Virus record (IMG/VR): IMGVR_UViG_3300024308_000302
Coordinates: 62,001-126,000 of that record
Source of the DNA: a virus
Strand: one strand, 5' to 3'
Length of the DNA stretch: 64,000 nt
Numbering within the stretch: the first letter of the stretch is position 1; each line of letters opens with the position of its first letter. Positions 8,544-17,061 of this stretch are shown one piece after another. A model generated the notes under the pieces. The model saw nothing but the letters and a program-made list of their open reading frames with translations, made no database searches and was not told where the DNA came from. The position numbers were made by a program, and so were the translations under genes.

Positions 8544-8717
8544 TTAATATGTATCGTCATCCTCATCAACCGTATCATGAAGGTTGTATTCACTTGATTT
8601 TTGTTGTTCACGTTGCTGCTGGTAATAAGATTCACGTTCTTGTTTATCTTTTGGAACACCAAACATATCAGTACCACCCTGATAACGTTTATTGCCATGA
8701 AGATCATAATCAGACAT
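8544..8717 (-). CDS. Small hydrophilic protein, 57 aa
   Basis: Complete small ORF starting MSDYDLHGNK with AGGAG upstream and a TAA inside a stem-loop (AAGCAACC/GGTTGCCTT) that acts as terminator. Gln/Glu-rich middle and acidic DEDDD tail. Unknown. Confidence 0.7.
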   Translation of the reverse strand: MSDYDLHGNKRYQGGTDMFGVPKDKQERESYYQQQREQQKSSEYNLHDTVDEDDDTY

Positions 8718-8750
8718 AAATACTCCTAATGTAGTTAGTTTGATAAATTC

Positions 8751-9227
8751 TTAAACAACTGTTTCTTTTAATGGAAAATGATATTTAGCAGACTCTTCCA
8801 ATGCTTGTTTGAATTCATAATAACCTTTTTGAAGAGCTTCAATGAATGTTTCAGTATCAGTAAAAAGCTGATGATGTTTAGTGTAAGGCATAATTTTCTG
8901 AGCGAACTCTTTGAGTTCCTTAATACGCTCTTCATAAGCCTTATCAATCATTTTTTTAGAATCAGCATCAATATCACGAAGAACTCGCAAATTGATAACT
9001 GCCTTTTGTACAATCATAATGCAGGAATGAAGTTTATCTACATTGGCATTGAAAAGGTTATCTTGAAGAGCAATAGCAGATTTAACTTCGTTATTAGCTT
9101 GTTGATTTGCAAAAAGAGAAATATGTTTTACCAAACGTTCATCACGCTCAATCGACTCTTTAGCCAAAGAAATCAAATTGCAGACTTGAGCAGCACAATT
9201 TTCAGAGATACGAATGGAATTGGACAT
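8751..9227 (-). CDS. Hypothetical helical protein, 158 aa
   Basis: Predicted all-alpha with heptad-like stretches across residues 15-130; three Cys near the N-terminus. No motif recognised. Confidence 0.75.
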   Translation of the reverse strand: MSNSIRISENCAAQVCNLISLAKESIERDERLVKHISLFANQQANNEVKSAIALQDNLFNANVDKLHSCIMIVQKAVINLRVLRDIDADSKKMIDKAYEERIKELKEFAQKIMPYTKHHQLFTDTETFIEALQKGYYEFKQALEESAKYHFPLKETVV

Positions 9228-9305
9228 TTGATTATCTACCTTGGGAAGTGAACTACATTATAATAAATTTTAACGAATAAAACAACAAATTTTAGATATA
9301 AAAAA

Positions 9306-9321
9306 AAGGGCCGAAGCCCTT
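9306..9321 (-). terminator. Rho-independent terminator
   Basis: AAGGGC-TTCG-GCCCTT hairpin with T-runs on both strands, after the BI-1-like gene. Confidence 0.85.
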
Positions 9322-9329
9322 TTTGTTTT

Positions 9330-9980
9330 TTAATCTTCCTTCATAATCGAAAGAACTTTGATGAACAAGTTGATAATGTCAAGGTAAAGATTTGCAGCAG
9401 AATCGACAGCATTATCTACAGTTTTTTCAAGCGACATTGCAACAGCCCAATCGCCACCAATGAAACCACAGAAGATAAGTGCCACAGCCCAATCAAGAAT
9501 GGTCAAATGTTGCTCAAAAACAAACATGAGAACCAACTGAACCACAATCGCAATCAACAATGCCCAAAACAAACCAGACAAAATGCTTTTGAAGAAATTA
9601 GGAGCCAATGTACCTGCAGCAATCATACCAACTGTAACAAGAGCGGTCGTTTGAATGGCATTTGAAACAACTTCTGGTGATACACCATCCAAAATCAAGG
9701 TCAATACAATGCCAAGTGGAACAGCAATGAAATTATAACCAATAAAGCTTACAAGAGGGTTTGAAGATGCATGAATCATAATCGATCCAATAATACAAGA
9801 TACAAAGTATCCAACCAAAAGCATCCAACCCAAAGCCTTGACAGTCTCTACTGGAACAGTTGCCACAATATACCAGTTGATAGCAAAGCCATACAACAGA
9901 ACAGCACCAATGATAAAGTTATACATATTTGCAGAAATAGTGTCACTACCAGCAGTATAACTTTTATTAAGTGTAGTCAT
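9330..9980 (-). CDS. Bax inhibitor-1 / YccA-like membrane protein
   Basis: Polytopic inner-membrane protein, 216 aa with about seven hydrophobic segments, the usual BI-1 (UPF0005) size. The C-terminal helix AANLYLDIINLFIKVLSIM matches the family signature (LSLYLDFINLFL in YccA/YbhL-type proteins) and a GD-containing loop precedes it. In E. coli, YccA binds and inhibits the FtsH protease. A phage copy could protect phage proteins from FtsH, as lambda CIII does; this role is inference. It has its own promoter and terminator. Confidence 0.85.
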   Translation of the reverse strand: MTTLNKSYTAGSDTISANMYNFIIGAVLLYGFAINWYIVATVPVETVKALGWMLLVGYFVSCIIGSIMIHASSNPLVSFIGYNFIAVPLGIVLTLILDGVSPEVVSNAIQTTALVTVGMIAAGTLAPNFFKSILSGLFWALLIAIVVQLVLMFVFEQHLTILDWAVALIFCGFIGGDWAVAMSLEKTVDNAVDSAANLYLDIINLFIKVLSIMKED

Positions 9981-10016
9981 AATAAGTTCTAATCTCCTAT
10001 GTGTTTGAACGATGTT

Positions 10017-10045
10017 ATTATATCAAAAAGCGATTATCAATGCAA
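10017..10045 (-). promoter_or_regulatory. sigma70-type promoter of BI-1-like gene
   Basis: -35 TTGCAT, 17-nt spacer, -10 TATAAT. Confidence 0.75.
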
Positions 10046-10049
10046 CATT

Positions 10050-10628
10050 TTAACTCGGAAGGAAGCTGAAAAATACAAACAAACTCTGTTTTTGCATGAC
10101 TTCTTTCAATTTTGGTTCAACATTGGCCAATCGAGCCAGCTTCGGATCACTCAACTTTTTGGCAATATCAATAGTGCTGTGAGTGCCTTTAACTGCAAGC
10201 TCTTTTGCAAAAGCAGTTGCCAATGCACTTGTTTTGAAATCTTTAGTAACAGTATTCCAACGTTCATACTTGAACTCTTCATAAGTTACAGTGTATACAG
10301 TTTCCCATTTGCGAACACCTTTAGCAGTATTCTTTTTAACTACCGTACCTGATGGTACTTTTACTTTTGATTTTCGTGCATTTGGAATTTCAAAATAATA
10401 CATTGGGCCATATTTATCACTGTATTGTGGCTTTTGAAGGTATTCATCAGCCAAATCATAAATATTCTTGATTGTAGCTTTAGCTGGAAGTGCCACTTGT
10501 TTAAGTTGCCCTTTTTGGCGTAAATGATTGGGGTGAGTGCCATTGTCAATAGAGTCTTGGCAAACCGAATCATAAACTTCACGAACGTTTACACCATAAC
10601 CAGAAGCTGTAAAATCGTAGGCACCCAT
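10050..10628 (-). CDS. Hypothetical protein, 192 aa
   Basis: Start MGAYDFTASGYGVNV is set by AAAGGAG. The N-terminal region (to about residue 45) and a basic middle (ARKSKVKVPSGTVVKKN) suggest a compact, possibly nucleic-acid-associated protein. The MGAYDF-type start is seen in unnamed phage proteins from memory; no function known. Confidence 0.75.
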   Translation of the reverse strand: MGAYDFTASGYGVNVREVYDSVCQDSIDNGTHPNHLRQKGQLKQVALPAKATIKNIYDLADEYLQKPQYSDKYGPMYYFEIPNARKSKVKVPSGTVVKKNTAKGVRKWETVYTVTYEEFKYERWNTVTKDFKTSALATAFAKELAVKGTHSTIDIAKKLSDPKLARLANVEPKLKEVMQKQSLFVFFSFLPS

Positions 10629-10691
10629 ATCAATGTCTCCTTTAAATAAGAGCAATTATAACAGTTTTCTATTGAAGTGTAAAACAAAAAA

Positions 10692-10707
10692 ACCACCAGA
10701 AGGTGGC
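10692..10707 (-). terminator. Rho-independent terminator
   Basis: GCCACC-TTCT-GGTGGT hairpin followed by seven T, after the 51-aa gene. Confidence 0.8.
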
Positions 10708-10721
10708 TTTTTTAATTTGGT

Positions 10722-10877
10722 TTAATTACCGATTTTTTGTGGAACACTTACAGTGGGTCGGTCACCACCCATAGTAAACAGAATGTTCACATTTTCTTTG
10801 TTTTTAATAGCATCAACAATTTCTCGGTTAAGTTCAAGTTGACGACTTTGCAAGAACTCTGCTGGTGTCATTTTCAT
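10722..10877 (-). CDS. Small protein, 51 aa
   Basis: Complete ORF beginning MKMTPAEFLQ, ending VPQKIGN before a TAA; a helical N-terminal half. A weak ribosome site (TAAG) and no convincing private promoter suggest read-through from the 44-aa gene just upstream. Unknown. Confidence 0.6.
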   Translation of the reverse strand: MKMTPAEFLQSRQLELNREIVDAIKNKENVNILFTMGGDRPTVSVPQKIGN

Positions 10878-10918
10878 TTTACTTAGAATGGAAATTATGA
10901 AAAAGGGGCCTAAGCCCC

Positions 10919-11053
10919 TTATTCTGCATCACTGTGACGATTACGGCGTTTATCTCGCCATTTACGGTCATTTTTACGAGCTTTGATTTGCTCAGAATCT
11001 TTCACTTTACGACCGCTGAAACGTTCTACCATATCACCATGAGAGCCTTGCAT
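10919..11053 (-). CDS. Small basic protein, 44 aa
   Basis: ORF MQGSHGDMVERFSGRK... with GAGGA upstream and its TAA at the base of an AAGGGGC/GCCCCTT terminator. Rich in Arg and Lys (RKNDRKWRDKRRNR), so possibly nucleic-acid binding. Unknown. Confidence 0.65.
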   Translation of the reverse strand: MQGSHGDMVERFSGRKVKDSEQIKARKNDRKWRDKRRNRHSDAE

Positions 11054-11127
11054 CTTTACATCCTCGTTTGTTGTTTAATAAAGCAATAATATCAAAAAAA
11101 TGTTTTATTGTAAAGCTTTTTTATTGG

Positions 11128-11385
11128 TCAAAAAAGATTGTTTTGCTCAACTTCATCCAACAGTTCATTGGCCAACATAAGGTCTGCGGCAACGGAAGGA
11201 TTCAGAGTAAGGCCCCGTTCTTTTGCATCAGATTCAACACTTTCGACCACACAGCCAAGAACAGAAACCAGACGTTCATTTTGAGCACGAAGAGCAGCAA
11301 GTGCCTGCAGAAGTTTTGGGTCATCTTGAACAAGGCCAGTTTCATCGGATTGTTCAGCAATGTCAGCTTGAAGGCGAGTATTCAT
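11128..11385 (-). CDS. Hypothetical protein, 85 aa
   Basis: Acidic, mostly helical; resembles short Leu-rich coiled-coil proteins (LLQALAALRAQNERL, residues 25-39). No motif recognised. Confidence 0.7.
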   Translation of the reverse strand: MNTRLQADIAEQSDETGLVQDDPKLLQALAALRAQNERLVSVLGCVVESVESDAKERGLTLNPSVAADLMLANELLDEVEQNNLF

Positions 11386-11439
11386 TTTTTATACCTCATT
11401 GTTTAGATGGTGAAAGTATAACAAAAAAAACAAAAATGA

Positions 11440-11841
11440 TCAAGCATTAAAAGTTAATTCATACTCTCGATATTTTGAATCATCCTCAAAAGACCAAGAT
11501 AAAGCTTTCTTTTGCAAAACGAAGGTCTTACAAAGTCTATCGTATAGCTTAACTCTAGATGGGAGATTCAAGGCAGACGCAAAAGAAAGTTTATTTTTAC
11601 CAGTCGTATGCATAATTTCTTGCAGAATGTAAAAAACAGCAGAGAAAACGGAAAAAGAATTACCCGTAGCATAAATTCCAGTGCCTTTACCAGCCAAAGT
11701 AAAACTAATTCTTAAATAGTCTGAATTTTCTGAATTGATAACATCCATGACATATTTATGGCTATTAATTGAAAACACATAATGTTTGAGATGATCACCA
11801 AAAACTGATTTGACTTCAAAATCCACTTTTGAATCAAACAT
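11440..11841 (-). CDS. Hypothetical protein, 133 aa
   Basis: Start MFDSKVDFEV set by AGAGG upstream. Beta-rich N-terminal half. No recognised family. Confidence 0.75.
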   Translation of the reverse strand: MFDSKVDFEVKSVFGDHLKHYVFSINSHKYVMDVINSENSDYLRISFTLAGKGTGIYATGNSFSVFSAVFYILQEIMHTTGKNKLSFASALNLPSRVKLYDRLCKTFVLQKKALSWSFEDDSKYREYELTFNA

Positions 11842-11923
11842 TGATATGACCTCTAATTGAATAGATGGAAAGTATAACAAAAATGAAAAATAAAAACAAG
11901 AAAAAATGGGCCGAAGCCCCTAA

Positions 11924-12652
11924 TCAAAGCAGTACAGCAACAGGTTCTTCAACAATTTCCCCATTTACTGCTCGGAAGATATTTCCTACATAAAATTTGT
12001 TAGTTGACATTTCCCAATAAACTTCATAAGACATATATGAAAGAACACCTGCTTTAACTTTTTCAAGCACATGATTCTTATCATTATGGCGAACAACATG
12101 AAGAAGAGAAAGTTCAGAAAGTTTCTTTGAACTATCAGATTTAACAACATGTTTAGAAAGTTGTTCTTGGTCAATAAAACCATAGGATTTTTGAAGATAT
12201 TTGCCATCAATAACACAAGTATTCAAATCCTCTGAAACTTTAAACTTGAAATAAACAATAGATTCAGGGATTTTACCTTTGGCATTATAGAAGAACTTAG
12301 AAGCAAAGAATCGTCCTTCTGCTGGGTTTTTAAAGGTGTATTCATCAAAAAGTGCCGCCAAGTCAAAAGCATCTTCAGCATAAATACCAGTGTCCCCCAT
12401 AAGTAACTGAGTTTTTTTATCTCGGCCAAATGGAGTTACAAAGTCAAACATAAATACAGAATTAACACTTTGAATATCAATGCCTTTTCGAAGTTGAGAA
12501 TCAGTGCCAAAGAACAAAGCTGCATCGCCATTTTCAAAATGAGCCATGAAAGCTACTGCAATACTGCTGTTAGGTTTTGCAAGAATAGCTGAAAGTTTTT
12601 CAACAAATTCATTTTGGTGTTTTTGGTCATGACAAGGAATAGTAGCAGACAT
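11924..12652 (-). CDS. Hypothetical protein, 242 aa
   Basis: Soluble alpha/beta protein with no motif I recognise. Its stop overlaps an AGGGGC/GGCCCAT hairpin that acts as terminator. Confidence 0.75.
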   Translation of the reverse strand: MSATIPCHDQKHQNEFVEKLSAILAKPNSSIAVAFMAHFENGDAALFFGTDSQLRKGIDIQSVNSVFMFDFVTPFGRDKKTQLLMGDTGIYAEDAFDLAALFDEYTFKNPAEGRFFASKFFYNAKGKIPESIVYFKFKVSEDLNTCVIDGKYLQKSYGFIDQEQLSKHVVKSDSSKKLSELSLLHVVRHNDKNHVLEKVKAGVLSYMSYEVYWEMSTNKFYVGNIFRAVNGEIVEEPVAVLL

Positions 12653-12709
12653 TATAAGATCTCCAATATTAAATAGAAAAAGTATATAAAAGGGGCATAA
12701 GACACATTA

Positions 12710-13255
12710 TTACACGGTTACATCACCATTTTTATCTACTGCTCCAATTGCAGTAAGCATGGCAATGATTTCTTCTGCTTTTTGAGCCTCAGCCAACTTG
12801 CGTTCTTCTACAGTCTCTGGCAGTCGATTGATAATGATTTGTACATTATCACTCAAATTTTTCCAAGTGTAAGAATTATGGCGAGAACGGCGTTCTGGGG
12901 CTGTGAAAGTATAACGAATCCTAGAACCAGAAATAATAATTAGCGGGCCAGGATTCTGGTCTTCATCCAAGATATAGCTCAAAACACCATCTTGATGTTC
13001 TACAATAGAATCATCTTGAAATTCAGCCACACCAATGGAACGAAGTGTATCAGCCAGACGGCTTTCTTCGTCATAAATTTCAGATTCATTGAAAATACGA
13101 GTTACACCTTGATTGCCGAGGGTATAACTGATGCTGTAACGTTGAGGTACTTTAACTACATTATCATTGACAATCGCAAGGATATCATTTGCCCGCTGCA
13201 ACAATGCTCGTGCATTGGTTCTTACAACGTTGATTTTTTGTTCATTGGTAGTCAT
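12710..13255 (-). CDS. Hypothetical protein, 181 aa
   Basis: Start MTTNEQKINV preferred over the longer frame, which would run into the next gene's terminator. Arg-rich around residues 115-130 and a helical C-terminus (ERKLAEAQKAEEIIAML). Unknown. Confidence 0.75.
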   Translation of the reverse strand: MTTNEQKINVVRTNARALLQRANDILAIVNDNVVKVPQRYSISYTLGNQGVTRIFNESEIYDEESRLADTLRSIGVAEFQDDSIVEHQDGVLSYILDEDQNPGPLIIISGSRIRYTFTAPERRSRHNSYTWKNLSDNVQIIINRLPETVEERKLAEAQKAEEIIAMLTAIGAVDKNGDVTV

Positions 13256-13365
13256 GGATAGCAATCTCTTGATTGATTTGAGAAGTGAAGTATACCAAAA
13301 ATTATTGGTAAAGCCAAGATAAAAAATTAAAAAAGGGCCGAAGCCCTTAAAAAAGTGTTTTTTGG

Positions 13366-13794
13366 TTACGAAGCAATTTTGTGTTTGCTGACTTGTTCCA
13401 AAATCCAAGACTCATATTTTTCAAGTCGTGGAAGACAAGAAGACAACGCTTCACGGTAATCAATATGGTAAAGAACAGAATTAAATTGAATATGAGCTTT
13501 TTGCCCAAGTAGCACAACATCACTTTGATGTTCGTTCAAATCAATAATTTTACCATCATTGACAACAAAAACATGGTTAGCATTGCCAGCCAAACGACCA
13601 CCAAAAAGACTTCTGGCAAGTAATGATGCAAATTTACAGCTACCAGAACGCGAACCATTAGGAACAACATCACGTTGTTTTTGGCGTTCTTCCCATAAAG
13701 CATCCAATGCTTCATTAGCAACCAGAATATTACGTGGAGTGTATGGAATTTTTGCTGGATAAATTGATTTAAGATCTTTCACAGTAAGAATCAT
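13366..13794 (-). CDS. Possible transglutaminase-like cysteine enzyme, 142 aa
   Basis: Unknown as a whole, but it shows a Cys-His-Asp spacing of transglutaminase/NlpC-like folds: C53 at the start of a helix (GSCKFASLLAR), H74 in a strand (NANHVFVV) and D85 shortly after (GKIIDL). The order and spacing fit a papain-like catalytic triad; without alignment this is tentative. It heads no obvious operon; a downstream gene starts 3 nt away at 13797. Confidence 0.5.
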   Translation of the reverse strand: MILTVKDLKSIYPAKIPYTPRNILVANEALDALWEERQKQRDVVPNGSRSGSCKFASLLARSLFGGRLAGNANHVFVVNDGKIIDLNEHQSDVVLLGQKAHIQFNSVLYHIDYREALSSCLPRLEKYESWILEQVSKHKIAS

Positions 13795-13796
13795 TT

Positions 13797-14099
13797 TTAA
13801 ACACCTTTTAAATTTACATGCTTATTAACTAATTGTTTATAGAGAGAGAAAGCCTCAAAAAAATTAAGTTTTTCATATAGTTTTTTTTCTAAAGTATCTT
13901 CAACTATAAATTCTTTCGAATAAACACGTACAGATACAATAGGGTAATCTAATGCGTCACCAGATAAATCAACAGGTTTATTAAAAATAACCCCTTTAAT
14001 AATCTTGTTTTTATTATTACTTAAAAAAGAAATTTTTGCTGTCATCTTATTAAAGACTGACAACAAGAAAACAAAGATTAATACCTTGTATTTAATCAT
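13797..14099 (-). CDS. Secreted or membrane-anchored protein, 100 aa
   Basis: Start MIKYKVLIFVFLL gives a classical signal peptide with possible cleavage after KMTA; AGAGC precedes it and the upstream gene's TAA lies one nt before the ATG, so the two are coupled. The mature region is short and basic. Unknown function. Confidence 0.65.
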   Translation of the reverse strand: MIKYKVLIFVFLLSVFNKMTAKISFLSNNKNKIIKGVIFNKPVDLSGDALDYPIVSVRVYSKEFIVEDTLEKKLYEKLNFFEAFSLYKQLVNKHVNLKGV

Positions 14100-14100
14100 T

Positions 14101-14424
14101 TTATTGCTCTTTATCCAATGAAACACCATGAATAGAAGCAATAACTGAAATATCAGATTTAATATTTTCAATATATTCTTTCAATGTTTCAATTTTATCA
14201 AGATCTTTTTCACGAATACGATGAATCCAAACGTCAAAACTATTCCGATAGCTTTTTTTAAGAGTGGAATAACCACTAATCAGTTCTGCAAGACGATATT
14301 CATCTTTGTAAAGATATAGTCTCCCACTATGCTCATAAGCAATATAACCATCATCATTACGGAATACGATTTCTGCTGATGCTGGCATTGCATATTTATT
14401 TGGTGCGGCAGTGTGATAGCTCAT
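14101..14424 (-). CDS. Hypothetical protein, 107 aa
   Basis: Soluble; N-terminal beta region (FRNDDGYIAYEHSGRLYLY) then long helices with a coiled-coil-like LDKIETLKEYIENIK. First gene of a pair with the secreted 100-aa protein. Confidence 0.75.
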   Translation of the reverse strand: MSYHTAAPNKYAMPASAEIVFRNDDGYIAYEHSGRLYLYKDEYRLAELISGYSTLKKSYRNSFDVWIHRIREKDLDKIETLKEYIENIKSDISVIASIHGVSLDKEQ

Positions 14425-14515
14425 AAATTGATCTCCAAAATATGCCTAATTTTAACATAAATCATTATTTTAGACAATAAAAAAAGGCTACTTAATGTAG
14501 CCTTTTGTCTGCAAG

Positions 14516-14791
14516 TCAGTGCATAATGTGCAGACCTTTAACGTGGCAAGCACAACGGCAGAACTTATACTGTCTCAACGTTGCAATGGGTTCTTTACCT
14601 TCCATGATACGTTCGATATTTTCTTTACATGGCCTACTTTCATCATGTTCTTCTAGAATTTGAAGTTTTAGCCCAGAAGGAGTTTCAATCAACTCAGCCG
14701 TTTGACCATAAACGTCTTTCAAAGCATTCATGTCAACAGAGCGATCTTCATTGATATATTTTTTGTAGCAAGCTCCACAACAAGGAAACAT
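14516..14791 (-). CDS. Cys-rich protein, possible zinc binder, 91 aa
   Basis: Two Cys clusters: CCGAC at residues 4-8 and CRCAC followed by His (CRCACHVKG) near the C-terminus, consistent with a bound zinc. AAGGAG precedes the start. Begins about 10 nt after the lipoprotein gene stop, so probably cotranscribed. One of the few genes with a TGA stop. Confidence 0.7.
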   Translation of the reverse strand: MFPCCGACYKKYINEDRSVDMNALKDVYGQTAELIETPSGLKLQILEEHDESRPCKENIERIMEGKEPIATLRQYKFCRCACHVKGLHIMH

Positions 14792-14800
14792 AATAACTCC

Positions 14801-15124
14801 TTACCATTTATACGTCATTTGCTTACGAAGGTTTTTTTCATAAAGACGTTGATAACCATTGTTCAGACATTTGTTATAACTGGTTTCAATACCAGAAATT
14901 TTTTTGTTAAAAACTTGTTGTGCTTTCAGAGCTTCGGCACGACTGTCAGCAAATCTAACAGTGCTTTCTTTGCGAATATAAGCATTTGTAGCATTTCGGT
15001 TAGCAGTTTGTTTGCATTTCAGTTCAACTTGACGTTGCTGATAACCAGAATTGTAACCACCACCTGCACAACCAGTCATCAATGCCAGAGCTACGGCAAC
15101 AACAGCGATTTTCAGTGCTTTCAT
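14801..15124 (-). CDS. Lipoprotein, 107 aa
   Basis: N-terminal signal peptide with a clear lipobox: MKALKIAVVAVALALMTGC, acylated Cys at residue 19 predicted. The mature 89 residues are basic and helical with two more Cys. Probably anchored to the inner or outer membrane; small phage lipoproteins often act in superinfection exclusion or lysis, but nothing here decides between these. Confidence 0.8.
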   Translation of the reverse strand: MKALKIAVVAVALALMTGCAGGGYNSGYQQRQVELKCKQTANRNATNAYIRKESTVRFADSRAEALKAQQVFNKKISGIETSYNKCLNNGYQRLYEKNLRKQMTYKW

Positions 15125-15238
15125 GGGTTTTCATCCTTTTGAAGTAGGCATTTGCAATGGTAAAGGCTTATTTGTATGCTCGACCATTGCTGCTTTGATG
15201 GGATAAGTATACTAAAAATATGAATTCAAGACAAGCTT

Positions 15239-15655
15239 TTAATCAAGCATTGCACCAAAATTTGTAATTGCAGCCTCTTGCATAATAGGAATATATAGAG
15301 AAAACATTTCTTCATCTGAGATTGGTCCATAAGCCTGTTTTCTCAATTTAACTCTGCGACTAATCTCTTTTAACAAGCCATCTTTATCCTGACTAAGATT
15401 ATACAAACGAATCTTAGGTGCAATATCACAAATTCCATTTTGATTAAATACATAAATGTTAAAAGGATTATCAGAAAAAACAGGTTCGGCAAAACCTGTT
15501 TTACAACGACTTCCAATAATAAAACCTTGAGAGTCTGAGTCTTTTACAATTTTGTGAACTTCACGCATAAAAACCTCTAGCTTATTAGCATAAAGCGTAG
15601 ACCAGTTTTTAACGTTCGTTAAATCCAAAACAAAATCACCAGTATTGTAATTCAT
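15239..15655 (-). CDS. Hypothetical protein, 138 aa
   Basis: Soluble alpha/beta protein, no motif recognised. Confidence 0.75.
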   Translation of the reverse strand: MNYNTGDFVLDLTNVKNWSTLYANKLEVFMREVHKIVKDSDSQGFIIGSRCKTGFAEPVFSDNPFNIYVFNQNGICDIAPKIRLYNLSQDKDGLLKEISRRVKLRKQAYGPISDEEMFSLYIPIMQEAAITNFGAMLD

Positions 15656-15711
15656 ATATCACACCTGAATTTATAAAAGAGATTAGATTATATCAAATTG
15701 AAGAAAAAATG

Positions 15712-16185
15712 TCAAAGAAGGTCACGATAAGTACCAAATGGAGCTAATCGCCCAAAATCTTTGGTATGAAATTTGCCAATAGTAATATGGCCACTATCTC
15801 TTGCACTTAATATGCCATAATGTTTACGCATTTCATCAATAAAGGTGGTATAAGCATTAATCCAGACATGATGTTCATTCCAAAAAATCTCATGCCCATA
15901 ATGAACATCCACAGTTGAGCCATCCATCCAACCCCAAGGAATGGATTTATCAATGTCCTTATAGCCTTTAAGCACAGAAATATGAGATTCCCATGATGGT
16001 TTCAATAAATCAATGCCGAACTTTTTATAAAATTGATAACGATAATAACTGGCTATCTCATCATCAATACGAATGATAGCCCAATGATCAACGTTTTTGG
16101 ACATTTTTTTGCGATCTGGATCATAAATGATGGTGCCCTCTGTACAAAAATGCAGACACCTATGTCTATAATAGAGATTTTCCAT
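15712..16185 (-). CDS. 2H phosphoesterase, candidate Acb1-like anti-CBASS nuclease
   Basis: Two H-x-[ST]-x motifs, H68-I-S70 (ESHISVLKGY) and H133-I-T135 (GHITIGKF), 65 residues apart, define a 2H phosphoesterase. Total length 157 aa and the motif spacing closely match T4 gp57B (Acb1: 152 aa, H44-x-T46 and H113-x-T115), which hydrolyses the cyclic oligonucleotide messengers of CBASS. The aromatic HHVWINAY segment between them also fits that family as I remember it. Cotranscribed with the upstream 79-aa gene (2-nt gap). Family 2H is seen; Acb1 identity is inference. Confidence 0.7.
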   Translation of the reverse strand: MENLYYRHRCLHFCTEGTIIYDPDRKKMSKNVDHWAIIRIDDEIASYYRYQFYKKFGIDLLKPSWESHISVLKGYKDIDKSIPWGWMDGSTVDVHYGHEIFWNEHHVWINAYTTFIDEMRKHYGILSARDSGHITIGKFHTKDFGRLAPFGTYRDLL

Positions 16186-16187
16186 GA

Positions 16188-16427
16188 TTATAGCTCAGGC
16201 AATTCCAAATCAGCTTTTTTGAACTTACCAGTCCAATTATCTTTTCTGGAAGGATAAAAGAAATTGCCATCCACAACATAAGAAAGGCTTTTTTGAATTT
16301 TATGTACTTTAACAATAGACAAAGTGGCTTTAAAGTTAGGATCATCCTTATTAAAAACACTATCACCATAAAAGTAATAGTCACCCGGCTCAGTGGGGAC
16401 AACATCAGTCCAGTTATTCCAATCCAT
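16188..16427 (-). CDS. Hypothetical protein, 79 aa
   Basis: Start MDWNNWTDVVP set by TTGGAG upstream. The WTDVVPTEPGDYYFYGD N-terminus resembles small phage proteins with a W..P..PG.Y pattern. First gene of the unit that continues into the 2H phosphoesterase. Confidence 0.7.
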   Translation of the reverse strand: MDWNNWTDVVPTEPGDYYFYGDSVFNKDDPNFKATLSIVKVHKIQKSLSYVVDGNFFYPSRKDNWTGKFKKADLELPEL

Positions 16428-16451
16428 AAAAAATCTCCAATAAAGGAGATT

Positions 16452-16481
16452 ATTATAACACAAAAACAATAATGAGCACAA
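16452..16481 (-). promoter_or_regulatory. sigma70-type promoter of the 2H operon
   Basis: -35 TTGTGC, 18-nt spacer, -10 TATAAT preceded by TGTGT. Confidence 0.65.
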
Positions 16482-16484
16482 GGA

Positions 16485-16979
16485 TTAAAAGTTAACTAAC
16501 TTCAAATAATGTGCATGAATTATTTTAGTATATACTGGAATAATGTATGGTTCTTTGATGTGTCCATTATTTTTGAATACTAATTTAGCATAAGTGTTAA
16601 AACATTTAATAAGAAACTTTTGATCTACTTTTTTTGTTTTTAGAGCAAATCTACTCGCAAACATTTCAGCAGTTAAAACTTTCTCAAAGTCTTTAACTTT
16701 ACCATTAATAGTATTAAGCATCAAAGTGTCAGGTGTTGGCATGAAATAAGTTGAATAATCAACTAATTTATGATGAAATTCATGGCCCAATTCGTGAAAA
16801 AGGAGAGATTTAAAATTTAAGCTAAAAGGATTGATATGGACAGATTTACCCTCTAAAAGACCACCTTTTTCTAGAGCATAAAAAGGATCGAATTTAATGT
16901 TATACCGCTTAGATAAAGCATAACCCATAAACAGGTTCTTGATAACTCTCAATGGATTGATAAAGTGTAAGATCTTCAT
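16485..16979 (-). CDS. HELGH zinc metallopeptidase, 164 aa
   Basis: Zincin signature H62-E-L-G-H66 in a helix (LLFHELGHEFHH), with E105 (TAEMFASRF) as probable third zinc ligand, about 40 residues later. Small soluble protease of the ImmA/IrrE-like size range. A basic N-terminus with a short hydrophobic stretch might associate with membrane. Substrate unknown. Own promoter region and AT-rich codons. Confidence 0.75.
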   Translation of the reverse strand: MKILHFINPLRVIKNLFMGYALSKRYNIKFDPFYALEKGGLLEGKSVHINPFSLNFKSLLFHELGHEFHHKLVDYSTYFMPTPDTLMLNTINGKVKDFEKVLTAEMFASRFALKTKKVDQKFLIKCFNTYAKLVFKNNGHIKEPYIIPVYTKIIHAHYLKLVNF

Positions 16980-17061
16980 ATAGGAGTCTCTGTAATGGAT
17001 AAACAGAGTATAGTAAAAAACAAAATGGTAGGCAAGAAAAAAGGGGCCGAAGCCCCTTAGA

